Below are positions 51,823 to 60,249 of a stretch of DNA of 60,249 nucleotides, one piece after another; the stretch's first letter is position 1, and the number at the start of each line of letters is the position of its first letter. The translations under genes and the position numbers were made by a program. This stretch comes from Sporichthyaceae bacterium (GTDB taxonomy: Bacteria > Actinomycetota > Actinomycetes > Sporichthyales > Sporichthyaceae): assembly GCA_036269075.1 (NCBI GenBank), contig DATASX010000100.1, positions 1-60,249 on the forward strand, read 5' to 3'. Under the pieces are notes generated by a model, which was given only the letters and a program-made list of their open reading frames with translations, had not been told where the DNA came from and searched no databases.

Positions 51823-53340
51823 GTGAGTTCCGACGAGTCGGAGTCGAATCTGCTGCCGTCCGTTGGGCGCTGGGGTGCGGTGGCCCGTCGGGTGCGGACC
51901 CGCCGAGCGGTGATGCTGGTGGTCGCCAGCGTGGTCCTGCCGGGCAGCGCGCAGTTGCTGGCCGGCAACAAGACCGTGGGCCGCGCGGCGCTGCGCGTCT
52001 GGGCGCTGCTGCTGGTCGGGCTGCCGTTCGGGATCTGGTGGTCTGGGCGGTCTGGGCTGGTCTCGTTGGCGCTGCACCCGCAGGCCCTGGCCACGATCCA
52101 GGTGAGCCTGGTCGTGCTGGGGCTGGGCTGGGCCGCGTTGTTGGTCGACGCCTGGCGGCTGGGGCGGCCGGACCGGCAGAGCGTCGGGACCCGCGTGCTG
52201 TCGACCGGGATGGTGCTTTGTCTGTTGGCCGGGGTGGGTACCCCGGTCGCGTACGGCGTCACGCTGGCCGGGGCGCAGCGCGACCTGGTCACCTCGATCT
52301 TCCAGCCCGGTGGCGTCGGGCAGCTCTACAAGGGCCGGTTGAACATCGCGATCCTGGGCGGCGAGCCGGTGCGCGAGGGCAGCCACAGCCCCAAGGACTC
52401 GGTGGTCAGCTACACCGACCAGAACGCGGTGGCCAGCGTCGACCTGAGCACCGGTCAGACCACGCTGATCTCGATCCCGCGCAACATGCAGTACGCGCAG
52501 TTCCCGCCGGAAACACCGATGGGCAAGCAGTTCCCGAACGGCTTCCCGGACTTCTTCTACGGCATCTACCCCTACGGCGCGCAGCACCCGGCGATGTTCC
52601 CCGGCTCGAGCAACCCCGGCGCGACCGCCGTCGAGCAGGCGATGGCCCAGTTGCTCGGGATCCCGATCCACTACTACGTGATCCTGAACATCGCGGGCTT
52701 CGAGTCGCTGGTCGACTCCGTGGGAGGGCTCACGATCCGGGTCACCGAGCGGTTGCCGATCGGCGGTGGACACCACGCCGGTGCCTGCGACATGCAGGGC
52801 GGCGGCTGCCAACAGTTGGCGCACAACAAGATCCTCGGCTGGATCAACCCGGGCCTGCAGCACATGGACGGCTACACCGCGCTCTGGTATGCCCGGTCCC
52901 GGGAGGGCACCAGCGACTACGACCGGATGCTGCGCGAGCGATGCGTGCTCAACGGGATGCTCAAGGAGATGGATCCGCTCACGGTGCTGACGCACTTCCG
53001 GTCGCTCGTGACGTCGGCGAAGTACGCGATCAAGACCGACCTGACCACCGGCGCGCTGTCGGCGTTGGTGAAGGTGGCACCGAAGACCAAGAAGTCCGAC
53101 GTGACGAGCGTGCTGATGAATCCGCCGCTGATCGCCGCCGTGGCGCCGGACGTCGCGGTGGCCCGCGACAGCGTCCAGGGCGCGATCACGGCGTCGTCCG
53201 CCCCGCCGACCTTCGCCGCGGCCTCCACCAAGCCCGGTGCCAAGCCGAAGAAGAAGTCCACCGCGCGCGACGCGGCTCATCCGGCGGCCGCGGTCGGTGG
53301 ATCGCCGGTGCCGCTGAGCCAGGTCTGTTCGTATTCCTGA
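51823..53340 (+). CDS. LytR-CpsA-Psr (LCP) family wall-polymer ligase
   Basis: 505 residues. Four N-terminal hydrophobic segments (about 29-47, 57-73, 89-109, 124-146) rather than the usual single one, then the LCP domain from about 172: LNIAILGG, KDSVVSYTD, LISIPRNM with the conserved Arg, LVDSVGGLTIRV, WYARSREGTSDYDRMLRERCVL. LCP proteins join teichoic-acid-like or capsule polymers from the undecaprenyl carrier to peptidoglycan, using pyrophosphate-lipid-binding Arg and Asp. Fits the nearby uppP and the envelope genes. Its stop begins a degenerate palindrome (CTGACG GCG CGTCGC). Confidence 0.9.
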   Translation: MSSDESESNLLPSVGRWGAVARRVRTRRAVMLVVASVVLPGSAQLLAGNKTVGRAALRVWALLLVGLPFGIWWSGRSGLVSLALHPQALATIQVSLVVLGLGWAALLVDAWRLGRPDRQSVGTRVLSTGMVLCLLAGVGTPVAYGVTLAGAQRDLVTSIFQPGGVGQLYKGRLNIAILGGEPVREGSHSPKDSVVSYTDQNAVASVDLSTGQTTLISIPRNMQYAQFPPETPMGKQFPNGFPDFFYGIYPYGAQHPAMFPGSSNPGATAVEQAMAQLLGIPIHYYVILNIAGFESLVDSVGGLTIRVTERLPIGGGHHAGACDMQGGGCQQLAHNKILGWINPGLQHMDGYTALWYARSREGTSDYDRMLRERCVLNGMLKEMDPLTVLTHFRSLVTSAKYAIKTDLTTGALSALVKVAPKTKKSDVTSVLMNPPLIAAVAPDVAVARDSVQGAITASSAPPTFAAASTKPGAKPKKKSTARDAAHPAAAVGGSPVPLSQVCSYS

Positions 53341-53406
53341 CGGCGCGTCGCCGCCGTCGCGGCAGCCCCGGGGGCAATGCTTGCGTGAGCGAGCAAACGT
53401 CGGGGG

Positions 53407-54270
53407 ATGGTGGTCTTGGGTCGGTGGCAGGTCCTCGGGCTGTCGACGGCGTCGGTAGCGGCGGCCGTCGCCGTCGGTGTGGCCGCGCCCACCCCGGTGG
53501 CGCACCGGGCTTCCGTCAAGTTCCAGGCGACTGCGGTCGCCTACCCGACGACCACCCCACCCCCGCCGCCGGTGAACCAGGCGGGGATGCAGGTGGTGGC
53601 GCTCGGCGACTCCGTGTTGTCGGCCCGCCGGTGCGGCTGCTCGGGCGCGCTGACCGAGTACAGCCGCCTGCTCGATGCCCGCACGCACCACCCGGCACTG
53701 ATGGTGAACGCCGCCGACGGACCGGCGACCAGTAGCAGCGTGCTCGACCAACTGACGAACTGGGCGACGCTGGGCGCCGACATCCGTACCGCCGACATGG
53801 TCGTGCTGATGGTCGGCGCCAACGACTTCGACGACGCGTTCGTCGCCGTCACCCGCGGGGCGGACCCGTCGAGCACCTACCGACCGGTCGCTGATCGGCT
53901 CCAGCGCAACGTGGTGGAGATCGTGCAACGGGTCCGGTCGTTGCGCGGCGCGCAGATCCCGGTTCAGGTGCTCGGATACTGGAACGACTTCCGGGACGGC
54001 AAGGTCGCCGCCAGTCAGTACTCGGCGGCCAAGCGCGCGGCGGCCGCCACGGCCACGGCGGCCACCAACGCGGCCCTGCAGGGCGCGGCCGCGACCGTCG
54101 GAGCCACGTTCGTCCCGCTGGTGGCCGCGTTCACCTCCCAGCGCGGCGACCCGACCTCGTTCCTCGAGGACGACGGCAACCATCCCGACGAGGCCGGCAA
54201 CGAACTGATCGCCGCCGCCCTGTTCCACGCCTGGATGGCCACCCCGGCAGCGCGGTGGCCGGCCGCCTGA
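53407..54270 (+). CDS. Secreted SGNH/GDSL hydrolase
   Basis: 287 residues. N-terminal hydrophobic segment (STASVAAAVAVGVAAPTP) as a signal or anchor, then a Thr/Pro linker. SGNH hydrolase motifs in order: ALGDSVLSARR with nucleophile Ser69, the block III-type GAND in MVGANDFDDAF, and DGNHPDEAGNE with the catalytic Asp and His. Such enzymes deacylate lipids or polysaccharides (for example wall O-acetyl groups). 66 nt after the LCP gene, probably the same transcript, which would suit polymer modification. Confidence 0.85.
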   Translation: MVVLGRWQVLGLSTASVAAAVAVGVAAPTPVAHRASVKFQATAVAYPTTTPPPPPVNQAGMQVVALGDSVLSARRCGCSGALTEYSRLLDARTHHPALMVNAADGPATSSSVLDQLTNWATLGADIRTADMVVLMVGANDFDDAFVAVTRGADPSSTYRPVADRLQRNVVEIVQRVRSLRGAQIPVQVLGYWNDFRDGKVAASQYSAAKRAAAATATAATNAALQGAAATVGATFVPLVAAFTSQRGDPTSFLEDDGNHPDEAGNELIAAALFHAWMATPAARWPAA

Positions 54271-54288
54271 CGAGGCGCCCCTGGGCCC

Positions 54289-54357
54289 ACTCTCATACGT
54301 GGACCGTCATCCGGGGCCGGAAATCGGCCCCCGGCACGACGCCTCGCGTATGAGAGT
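54289..54357. terminator. Nested inverted repeats between convergent SGNH and protease genes
   Basis: The outer arms ACTCTCATACG (54289-54299) and its complement (54347-54357) are perfect. Inside is a second GC-rich hairpin, CCGGGGCCG with CGGCCCCCGG around AAAT. Probable bidirectional terminator. The outer arm contains the TCTCATACG part of the two-copy 3'-end element. Confidence 0.7.
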
Positions 54358-54385
54358 CGTCATTTCAATCATCGATGATTGAAAT
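54330..54385. repeat. 3'-end element copy 2 (minus orientation)
   Basis: A perfect 22-bp palindrome at 54364-54385 with core ATCATCGATGAT includes the last codons and TGA of the protease gene (Asn-His-Arg-stop). Reading the minus strand, TCTCATACGCG and then AGGCGTCGT follow 12 nt later, as in copy 1 at 47949. Confidence 0.7.
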
Positions 54386-56210
54386 TTTCGTCCGAGCCCA
54401 TCGCCTTGGCGTCGCCCTGCACCGAGTAGCCGGCGTGCTGCTCGGTGTTGGAGTCGCTGTCGGTCGGGTCGTCGTGCGCGATGACCGCGACCACCTGTGG
54501 ATACGAGCGGTAGCGCGCGAGGGTTGCCGCGTCCGGCTTCCAGGTCGACCCGGAGTGCGAGGTGACCAGGACGCGATTGTGCTTCGGGTCGATGCCGACC
54601 AGGCTGACGTACCAGCCGTCGACGGTCGGCGGGGTGCCCCCGCCGCCGAGTGCGGAGGTCGGGTCGTTCGGGTCGGCCTTGGCTGCGTTGACCTTGTCGT
54701 TGCCGGTGAACGCGAACTGCAGCGCCGAGCCCGTTGCCAGCTGCAGGTAGTCGGCGCCGTTCGGGGCCGTTCCATCGGCGCCGACCGCTGCCGGATTGGC
54801 CAGGTTGAGCGTCGCGTCGAGGTCCTTCGCGGTGACCAGCGACCGGTCGATGCCCGTCACCTTGCCGTGCTTGGCGTAATGGTCGACCAGGTTCATCAGC
54901 TGGAACTGGTGGAGCAGGTCGCCGACCTTGGTCCCGGGGGCGAACTTGTCCAGCTGGGTCTGCACATCGGCCAGGCCGACGTCCGTGCCGTCGCGGTGCA
55001 GCGCCGACATGAACGGCAGCCCGAAGCGGTCGAAGCAGTAGAGCATGAACGACCAGGCGTTCCCGTAGTTCGCCAAAATCGGGTCGCTCGCACCCTGGTC
55101 GCCCCACAGGGTCAGTGACTCGGCCGGGCCGCCGCAGGCGCGCGGGTTCGGGTTCGACGGGCCCTTCACCGGGCCGTAGCCCTGGAAGCAGAGCAGTTGC
55201 GGCTGGGCGTTGGTCTGCGTGATGCCGCGTCGGGTGTCGGTGTAGCCGTCGAGGGCCTCGGCGAACATCGACAGGCCCTCGTTGACCCAGGTCGCCTGGT
55301 TCGGGTTCTGGTAGTGCTCGAGCAGGTGCTGCCACTCGTGGCCGAACACGGACTCGTAAGTGAACGGGTGCGCCGGGCGCGAGCGGCACAGGTCGGCCGA
55401 GGGATTGTCCGACGGGTTGGCGCCGGTCCGGTGCACCCAGTCGTACGCGTCGACGGTGATCACGTTGCGGTCGGTGATCTGGTTGAACACCGGGGCGAAG
55501 AAGCCCGCGATGTAGGTCTGGTTCTTCGGGAAGTCGTAGAAGTTCGGCTGGCGGACGTTGTCGATCAGCGCGACGGTGTGGTCGCCGTCGCCGGAGAAGT
55601 CGAGCCCGGCCGCAGCCAGGCCGGGGATCGTGGCGGAGCCGTTGTGGTCCGGCGGCGTGGAGAACGCCGCGGTCTCCTTCGGGTACATGTTGTTGTCGAA
55701 CTCGTCGACGAGGTGCTTGATCTGCGGTTCGGTCACGTCGGTGGTGCCGGGGACGTCGCGGTCGCGGCAGTCGCCGGCCGGGAAGTGGGTGCCGCAGGAG
55801 ACGGCGTCGCAACCCGAGGCCACCCACACCTCGACGTGCTTGCCGACCGCGTGCAGGGTGTACGGCTTCAGGTAGATGCCCGGCGGGATCCCGTGCGCGA
55901 CGTCGATCGCCGGCCACAGCAGGGTCGTGCCCACCGGCGGGGTCTTGTCGCCGGACAGCTCCGGCCGCGCGGCCGCGCGCAGCTTCGCCAGGCCCGCCGA
56001 GTCCAACGTGCCGGTGCCGAGCATCGCGGCCAACTGCGGCGAGAGCCGGTAGGTCCCGTTCTCCGGAAGGCTCGTGATGTCGCTGCCGGTCGACGGCGGG
56101 GCCGGCGTGCCGCCCGGGGCGGCGTCGACCGCGCGTGCCCCACCGACGAAACCCCCAGTGGTCAGTGCGACCGCGAGCACGAACACCCCGGCCGGCTTGC
56201 TCAACCTCAT
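54369..56210 (-). CDS. Secreted zinc metalloprotease, M30 (hyicolysin)-like
   Basis: 613 residues from ATG 56210 (MRLSKPAG). Signal peptide about 1-30. The metal site is HEWQH at 291-295, with a probable third ligand in the following NEGLSMFAE (Glu311 or Glu318), the layout of M30/gluzincin peptidases, where the usual text is H-E-F-Q-H...N-E-G-L-S. Further on are YGNAWSFMLYCFDRFG and a long C-terminal domain rich in Asp/Gly. It likely digests extracellular protein. It lies convergent to the SGNH gene. An 8-bp dyad (56297-56327) upstream could be its operator. Confidence 0.83.
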   Translation of the reverse strand: MRLSKPAGVFVLAVALTTGGFVGGARAVDAAPGGTPAPPSTGSDITSLPENGTYRLSPQLAAMLGTGTLDSAGLAKLRAAARPELSGDKTPPVGTTLLWPAIDVAHGIPPGIYLKPYTLHAVGKHVEVWVASGCDAVSCGTHFPAGDCRDRDVPGTTDVTEPQIKHLVDEFDNNMYPKETAAFSTPPDHNGSATIPGLAAAGLDFSGDGDHTVALIDNVRQPNFYDFPKNQTYIAGFFAPVFNQITDRNVITVDAYDWVHRTGANPSDNPSADLCRSRPAHPFTYESVFGHEWQHLLEHYQNPNQATWVNEGLSMFAEALDGYTDTRRGITQTNAQPQLLCFQGYGPVKGPSNPNPRACGGPAESLTLWGDQGASDPILANYGNAWSFMLYCFDRFGLPFMSALHRDGTDVGLADVQTQLDKFAPGTKVGDLLHQFQLMNLVDHYAKHGKVTGIDRSLVTAKDLDATLNLANPAAVGADGTAPNGADYLQLATGSALQFAFTGNDKVNAAKADPNDPTSALGGGGTPPTVDGWYVSLVGIDPKHNRVLVTSHSGSTWKPDAATLARYRSYPQVVAVIAHDDPTDSDSNTEQHAGYSVQGDAKAMGSDENFNHR

Positions 56211-56510
56211 CCGTCCACCCCATCCACGACCGACACCCGCGCCATCGGTTGAAGCTTGTCAAACAAGCATGGGCAAACCGGCCAGTTCCACAACATCGAT
56301 ACCCAAATGGGCCTGGATCGGGTATCGCCCGGACGTCGATGAACAGTCGGCAAACGAAATTTGGTCACTGGCGCGGTCACCTCGGCGCCGGTGTTGCTGG
56401 AGCGGTTGGTGGCTCGGATCGAGCAGGAACCCGGCATCGCCTCGGTGGGGTGGCAGGGCGACGTCCTGCCGGGACAGACGCAGCGAGACACCGCGCCGCG
56501 GTGAGCGGGC
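56211..56510. promoter_or_regulatory. Intergenic region with an 8-bp dyad and a doubtful small ORF
   Basis: CGATACCC (56297-56304) and GGGTATCG (56320-56327), perfect arms around 15 nt, look like an operator about 90 nt upstream of the protease start. A plus-strand ORF from TTG 56361 to TGA 56504 would give about 47 residues (LLERLVARIEQEPGIASVGW in the middle), amphipathic, but with no binding site; I do not call it a gene. Confidence 0.4.
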
Positions 56511-56882
56511 TCAGACCGGTGTGGTGAACCGCGGCCGGCGCGGGGGCCGCGGCCGGTTCGGGTCCGGCGCGAGCGTGCCGTCGGGGGCGATGTGTTCGAG
56601 CATCTGGGCGATGACCCCGAGCACGTGCGGGTCGTCGACCCGGTACAGCTGCCGGCGCACCTCGCGCCGGGCGCTGACCACTCCGGCCGCGCGCAGCTTG
56701 GCCAACTGCTGGCTGGTGGCCGGGATGGTCGCCCCGGTGGCCTCGGCCAGCGTGGTGACGTCGAGTTCGGTGTCGGCAAGCAGGCAAACCAGGTGAAGGC
56801 GGCCCGGGACCGAGAGCAGACCGAAGGTCAGGGCGGCGGCCTCCAGTTGGGCCGGGGTGACCTTGCGCAGGACGTCAGACAT
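56511..56882 (-). CDS. ArsR family winged-helix regulator
   Basis: 123 residues from ATG 56882. Winged helix: LSVPGRLHLVCLLADTELDVTTLAEATGATIPATSQQLAKLRAAGVVSARREVRRQLYRV pattern, typical ArsR (key parts shown). The usual metal site in the recognition helix (C-V-C) is absent: ELDVTTLAEA has no Cys pair, so any metal response would use other residues. A Pro/Arg-rich C-terminal tail follows. Divergent from the ABC transporter genes across about 200 bp, so it may be their repressor. Confidence 0.87.
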   Translation of the reverse strand: MSDVLRKVTPAQLEAAALTFGLLSVPGRLHLVCLLADTELDVTTLAEATGATIPATSQQLAKLRAAGVVSARREVRRQLYRVDDPHVLGVIAQMLEHIAPDGTLAPDPNRPRPPRRPRFTTPV

Positions 56883-57090
56883 GGTGGGGCCATTCTTGCT
56901 CAAGCGACGCGGCAACAGGGCGTGGCCTCGCACTGAATGAGAAAGACATCGTGGCCGAAACTGTGCCGCCAATTCTTCGTTGACGCAAATGATTGAATGG
57001 CCAACCCGGTTGCGCCGCTGTGCGGCGCGGTCGGGACGGGGATTCGGGAGCGATGGTTTCGCAGGTGGACGACGCCCAGCGGGGGCGGCC
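56883..57090. promoter_or_regulatory. ArsR-ABC transporter divergent region
   Basis: 208 bp with TTGACG at about 56979 as a candidate -35 for the rightward operon but no good -10 partner. GGGGGCGG precedes GTG 57091. A likely site for the ArsR regulator, though no clear dyad was found. Confidence 0.4.
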
Positions 57091-58839
57091 GTGACGTTGC
57101 TGCGGCCGTACTCGACCGACGGCGCGCTGCAGACCGGCCGCACGAAGTGGCTGGCCGACGTCCTCGTGCTGATCGGCGCCGCGGTGCTGTTCTGGGCGCT
57201 GGTGCGGCTCTCGCACGGTGTGAGTCGCCCGTTCGACCTGGTGAATGCGCCCTCGACGGTGTCCACCGACCCGCGACTGCTGCCCTACTACGCAGCCCGG
57301 TCGCTGCTGCGCATGTTCGTGGCGCTGTTCGCCTCGACCATGTTCGCGTTCGCCTACGCGACCGCGGCGGCCCGGGTGCGGCGCGCCGGGGTCGTGCTGC
57401 TGCCGATCCTCGACGTGCTCCAGTCGGTCCCGGTGCTGGGCTTCCTGTCGGTGACCCTGTCGATGTGGCTGACGCTGTTCCCGCACACGTTCCTCGGCGT
57501 CGAGTGTGCCTCGGTGTTCGCGATCTTCACCAGCCAGGCCTGGAACATGACGTTCGCGTTCTACCAGTCGCTGGTGACCCAGCCGCGCGAGCTGGACGAG
57601 GCGGCGCGGATGCTGCGGCTGACCAAGTGGCAGCGGTTCTGGAAGCTCGACGTCCCCAACGGGTTGATCTCGCTGGTCTGGAACGGGATGATGAGCTTCG
57701 GCGGCGGCTGGTTCTTCCTGGTCGCCTCGGAGGTCATCAGCGTCAACCGGCACACCTACGCGCTGCCGGGCATCGGCGCCTACGTCGCGGCCTGCTCGGA
57801 GAACCAGCAGGTGGCTCGGATGCTCCTGGCGATCGCCACGATGATCGTCCTGGTCCTCGGCGTGAACGTGCTGTTCTGGAGGCCGCTGACTGCCTGGTCC
57901 GAGCGGTTCCGCGTCGAGCAGGCCGCGGCCACCGAGGCCCCGCGCAGCATCGTCCTCGACGTCCTGCGACGCTCCGCGGCACCTGCCGCGGTCGGCCGGG
58001 CCACGCGCCCGGTCGGTCGATTCCTGGACCGGGCGACCCGGCCGTTCGGCGTGGCCGAGTACCCCCTGCGGGTCGACCTGGGGCGGCAACGGATGGGCGA
58101 CACGGCGTTCGCGGCGGTGCTCAGCGCCCTGCTCGGCCTGGGCCTGTGGCGGATGCTGGTCTACGTCGACCACGGGACCGGGCTGGCAGAGTTCGGGCAC
58201 GCGTTCGCGCTGGGGTTGGCCACGTTCGCGCGGGTCATCGTGCTGGTCGTCGTGGCCACGCTCGTCTGGGTGCCGATCGGGGTGTGGATCGGCATGAACC
58301 CGCGAGTCTCCCGGTTCGCGCAGCCGGTGGTGCAGGTGCTGGCGAGCTTCCCGACCAACTTCCTGTTCCCGTTGGTCACGCTGCTGCTGATCCACACCGG
58401 CCTGAGCCTGGACGTCGGCGGAATCGTGCTCATGGCACTCGGTGCGCAGTGGTACATCCTGTTCAACGTGATCGCCGGGGCCAGCGCGATCCCGACCGAC
58501 CTGCGGGAGGCGGCGGCCAACCTCGGGCTGCGGCGCGTGCAGTGCTGGCGGGCGCTGATCGGGCCGGCGATCTTCTCCGCCTGGGTGACCGGCGGGGTCA
58601 CCGCCGCCGGTGGCGCGTGGAACGCGTCGATCGTGGCCGAAGTGGTCTCCTACGGGCACCACTCGCTGGTCGCCACCGGGTTGGGTGCCTATATCGCGCA
58701 GTCCACCACCGAGGGCAACTTCCCGCGCACGCTGGTCGGCGTGACCGTGATGAGCGTCTACGTCGTCGGGCTGAACCGATTCCTCTGGCGCAGGCTGTAC
58801 CGGCTGGCCGAAAATCGCTACTCGTTGCAACAGGCATGA
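57091..58839 (+). CDS. ABC transporter permease, two membrane domains fused
   Basis: 582 residues from GTG 57091 (VTLLRPYS). Two binding-protein-dependent permease domains in one chain, each with its EAA loop: ELDEAARMLRLTKWQRFWKLDVP and DLREAAANLGLRRVQCWRALIGP (key residues), with about six helices per half. This is the nitrate/sulfonate/taurine-type family. The fused form would serve as the whole membrane part with the ATPase gene 34 nt downstream. No substrate-binding protein is found in the window; one may lie beyond the right edge. Confidence 0.9.
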   Translation: MTLLRPYSTDGALQTGRTKWLADVLVLIGAAVLFWALVRLSHGVSRPFDLVNAPSTVSTDPRLLPYYAARSLLRMFVALFASTMFAFAYATAAARVRRAGVVLLPILDVLQSVPVLGFLSVTLSMWLTLFPHTFLGVECASVFAIFTSQAWNMTFAFYQSLVTQPRELDEAARMLRLTKWQRFWKLDVPNGLISLVWNGMMSFGGGWFFLVASEVISVNRHTYALPGIGAYVAACSENQQVARMLLAIATMIVLVLGVNVLFWRPLTAWSERFRVEQAAATEAPRSIVLDVLRRSAAPAAVGRATRPVGRFLDRATRPFGVAEYPLRVDLGRQRMGDTAFAAVLSALLGLGLWRMLVYVDHGTGLAEFGHAFALGLATFARVIVLVVVATLVWVPIGVWIGMNPRVSRFAQPVVQVLASFPTNFLFPLVTLLLIHTGLSLDVGGIVLMALGAQWYILFNVIAGASAIPTDLREAAANLGLRRVQCWRALIGPAIFSAWVTGGVTAAGGAWNASIVAEVVSYGHHSLVATGLGAYIAQSTTEGNFPRTLVGVTVMSVYVVGLNRFLWRRLYRLAENRYSLQQA

Positions 58840-58873
58840 GAACGGGACACGACGCGGGACGGGGTGACCGCCG

Positions 58874-60211
58874 ATGACTGTGCCCACGGTGACGGCGGTC
58901 GGGACCACGGCGATCGTCGAGGTGGACAACGTCTCGAAGTCGTTCCCGGGCGCGCGCGGCACGATGCACGCGGTGCTCGACCGGGTCAACTTCACGTTGC
59001 ACGAGGGCGAGATCGTCGCGCTGCTCGGCAAGTCCGGGTCGGGCAAGTCGACGCTGCTGCGTTCGATCGCTGGGCTGATCGCGCCGACCAGCGGGGCCGT
59101 GCGCTACCGCGGCCGGCTGATCAACGGGGCCAACCCGGGCGTGGGGATGGTGTTCCAGTCGTTCGCGCTGATGCCGTGGTTGACCGTGCAGGCCAACGTG
59201 GAGCTGGGACTGCAGGCCCGCGGCGTGTCCGAGACCGAACGCGAGGCCCGGGCGTTGGAGGCCATCCACGTCATCGGGCTGGACGGGTTCGAGGGCGCCT
59301 ACCCGAAGGAGCTGTCCGGTGGGATGCGGCAACGCGTCGGGTTCGCCCGGGCGCTGGTGCTGCGCCCGGACGCCTTGCTGATGGACGAGCCGTTCTCGTC
59401 GCTGGACGTGTTGACCGCGGAGAACCTGCGGACCGAGTTGATGACACTTTGGGAGCAGCCGGACTTCCCGACCAAGGCGATCGTCGTGGTCACCCACAAC
59501 ATCGAGGAAGCCGTGCTGCTGGCCGATCGTGTGCTCGTGCTCGGGTCGAACCCGGGGCGGATCCGTGCGGAGATCCCGGTGCACCTGTCGCGCCCGCGCG
59601 ACCGTCGTTCGCCGGTCTTCGGTGCCCTGGTCGACCAGCTCTACGCGATCCTGACCGGCCGCGACGAGAACCCGGCCGTGCCTAACCCGCAGCCCGGCCC
59701 GCTGACCCATCCGCTGCCCCGGGTCACCGTGGGCGGGCTGGCCGGTCTGGTCGAGATCGTGTACTCGCACAACGGGCAGACCGACCTGCCCGACCTGGCC
59801 GACGAGCTGTCTTTCGAGGTCGACGACCTGCTGCCGATCGTCGACGCCGCGGTGATGCTCGGCCTCCTGGAGGTCGAAGGCGCCCAGGCGTTCCTGACCG
59901 AGATGGGTCGGCGCTGGTACACCGCCGACATCCAGACCAGCAAGCAGATCTTCGCCGCACTGGCCGGCGCCCGCGCGCCGCTGGTCCGCACGATCGTCAA
60001 GGCCTTGGAGAACAGCGACAACGGCACCCTGCGCGAGGACTTCTTCCGCGACCTGCTGCGCCGTGGCTTCACCACCGCGGACACCGAGGCCCAACTCGAC
60101 ATCGCCATCGACTGGGGCCGCTACGGCGAGCTGTTCGACTACGACGCCGACAGCCGCGAGCTCGTCCTGTCCGAGGTCGCCGCGGCGCTCAACGCGGAAC
60201 TGGACGGCTGA
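58874..60211 (+). CDS. ABC transporter ATP-binding protein with C-terminal AAA-associated domain
   Basis: 445 residues from ATG 58874. ATPase domain complete: Walker A GKSGSGKST at 52-60, Q-loop in VFQSFALMPWL, signature LSGGMRQRVGFARA, Walker B ALLMDEPFSSLD, and the His switch in VVVTHNIEEA. An additional C-terminal region from about residue 285 (VGGLAGLVEIVYSHNGQTDLPDLADELSFEVDDLLP pattern) is the AAA-associated domain seen in some nitrate/sulfonate-type ATPases; its role is unclear, possibly regulatory. Forms the energy part for the fused permease. The gene is complete, ending 38 bp before the window edge. Confidence 0.92.
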   Translation: MTVPTVTAVGTTAIVEVDNVSKSFPGARGTMHAVLDRVNFTLHEGEIVALLGKSGSGKSTLLRSIAGLIAPTSGAVRYRGRLINGANPGVGMVFQSFALMPWLTVQANVELGLQARGVSETEREARALEAIHVIGLDGFEGAYPKELSGGMRQRVGFARALVLRPDALLMDEPFSSLDVLTAENLRTELMTLWEQPDFPTKAIVVVTHNIEEAVLLADRVLVLGSNPGRIRAEIPVHLSRPRDRRSPVFGALVDQLYAILTGRDENPAVPNPQPGPLTHPLPRVTVGGLAGLVEIVYSHNGQTDLPDLADELSFEVDDLLPIVDAAVMLGLLEVEGAQAFLTEMGRRWYTADIQTSKQIFAALAGARAPLVRTIVKALENSDNGTLREDFFRDLLRRGFTTADTEAQLDIAIDWGRYGELFDYDADSRELVLSEVAAALNAELDG

Positions 60212-60249
60212 GCCCCCACGAGCCTCCATCTTCTGGCGTGGCGGGGGCC

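Noticed and set aside
56361-56504. Small plus-strand ORF of about 47 codons
   Set aside because: No ribosome-binding site, TTG start and no family resemblance; kept only as a note in the intergenic entry.
1-60249. Mobile element, prophage, integron or CRISPR island
   Set aside because: No transposase, integrase, phage structural gene, tRNA attachment site or regularly spaced repeat array was found; composition is even apart from short promoter tracts.

Overview
The window is about 60 kb of very GC-rich DNA. Dense genes with strong G/C third positions, many GTG starts, two F420-type luciferase-like oxidoreductases, an LCP ligase, leaderless promoters and an actinobacterial sulfur leader peptide all point to a free-living (soil-type) high-GC actinobacterium. 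I cannot place it to genus. No rRNA, tRNA, CRISPR array, insertion sequence or phage gene was seen, so it reads as ordinary chromosome. Layout, left to right. 1-5 kb: SDR dehydrogenase, F420-dependent oxidoreductase, malic enzyme and thiolase (acyl-CoA/central carbon). 5-13 kb: two secreted cell-wall enzymes, a lipoprotein, an SDR plus 3-hydroxyisobutyrate-dehydrogenase-like pair, UppP and an FtsH protease. 13-20 kb: small membrane protein, GH43-like secreted glycosidase, DHA2 exporter, GH3 lipoprotein, second MFS transporter. 20-29 kb: small proteins, a second F420 enzyme, a frameshifted NarL/DevR-type response regulator, a cysteine dioxygenase-rhodanese sulfur operon with a leader peptide, a two-component REC/Hpt pair (one frameshifted), small membrane and lipoprotein genes, an AI-2E permease. 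29-33 kb: SRPBCC protein, ferredoxin-reductase-like flavoprotein, catalase, small proteins. 33.4-40.2 kb: a guanidine-assimilation operon behind a guanidine-I (ykkC) riboswitch, with APC permease, two carboxyguanidine-deiminase-type subunits (UAAP1/UAAP2), a carboxyltransferase and allophanate hydrolase, the last four joined by 4-nt start/stop overlaps. 40-48 kb: small proteins, phytanoyl-CoA dioxygenase-like enzyme, TetR regulator, crotonase, cyclic-nucleotide-binding protein and a giant cyclase-ATPase-TPR protein. 48-56 kb: cell-envelope block (GDPD-like, TolB-like propeller, LCP, SGNH hydrolase, M30-like metalloprotease). 56.5 kb to the end: ArsR regulator divergent from a fused ABC permease and its ATPase. 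The most unusual things seen: (1) a dispersed perfect palindrome, CTGACG-N3-CGTCAG, seven perfect and about seven one-mismatch copies in 60 kb, always read L-T-x-R-Q (or a one-residue variant) when inside a gene and repeatedly supplying stop codons at gene ends; (2) the guanidine operon, whose carboxylase keeps only the carboxyltransferase domains and has no biotin carboxylase or biotin carrier in the cluster; (3) a second two-copy element, ATCATCGATGAT plus TCTCATACGCG, at the 3' ends of two unrelated genes; (4) several enzymes of familiar folds lacking catalytic or metal-binding residues (SDR at 7.1 kb, GDPD at 48 kb, crotonase at 43 kb) and an FtsH lacking the pore aromatic.
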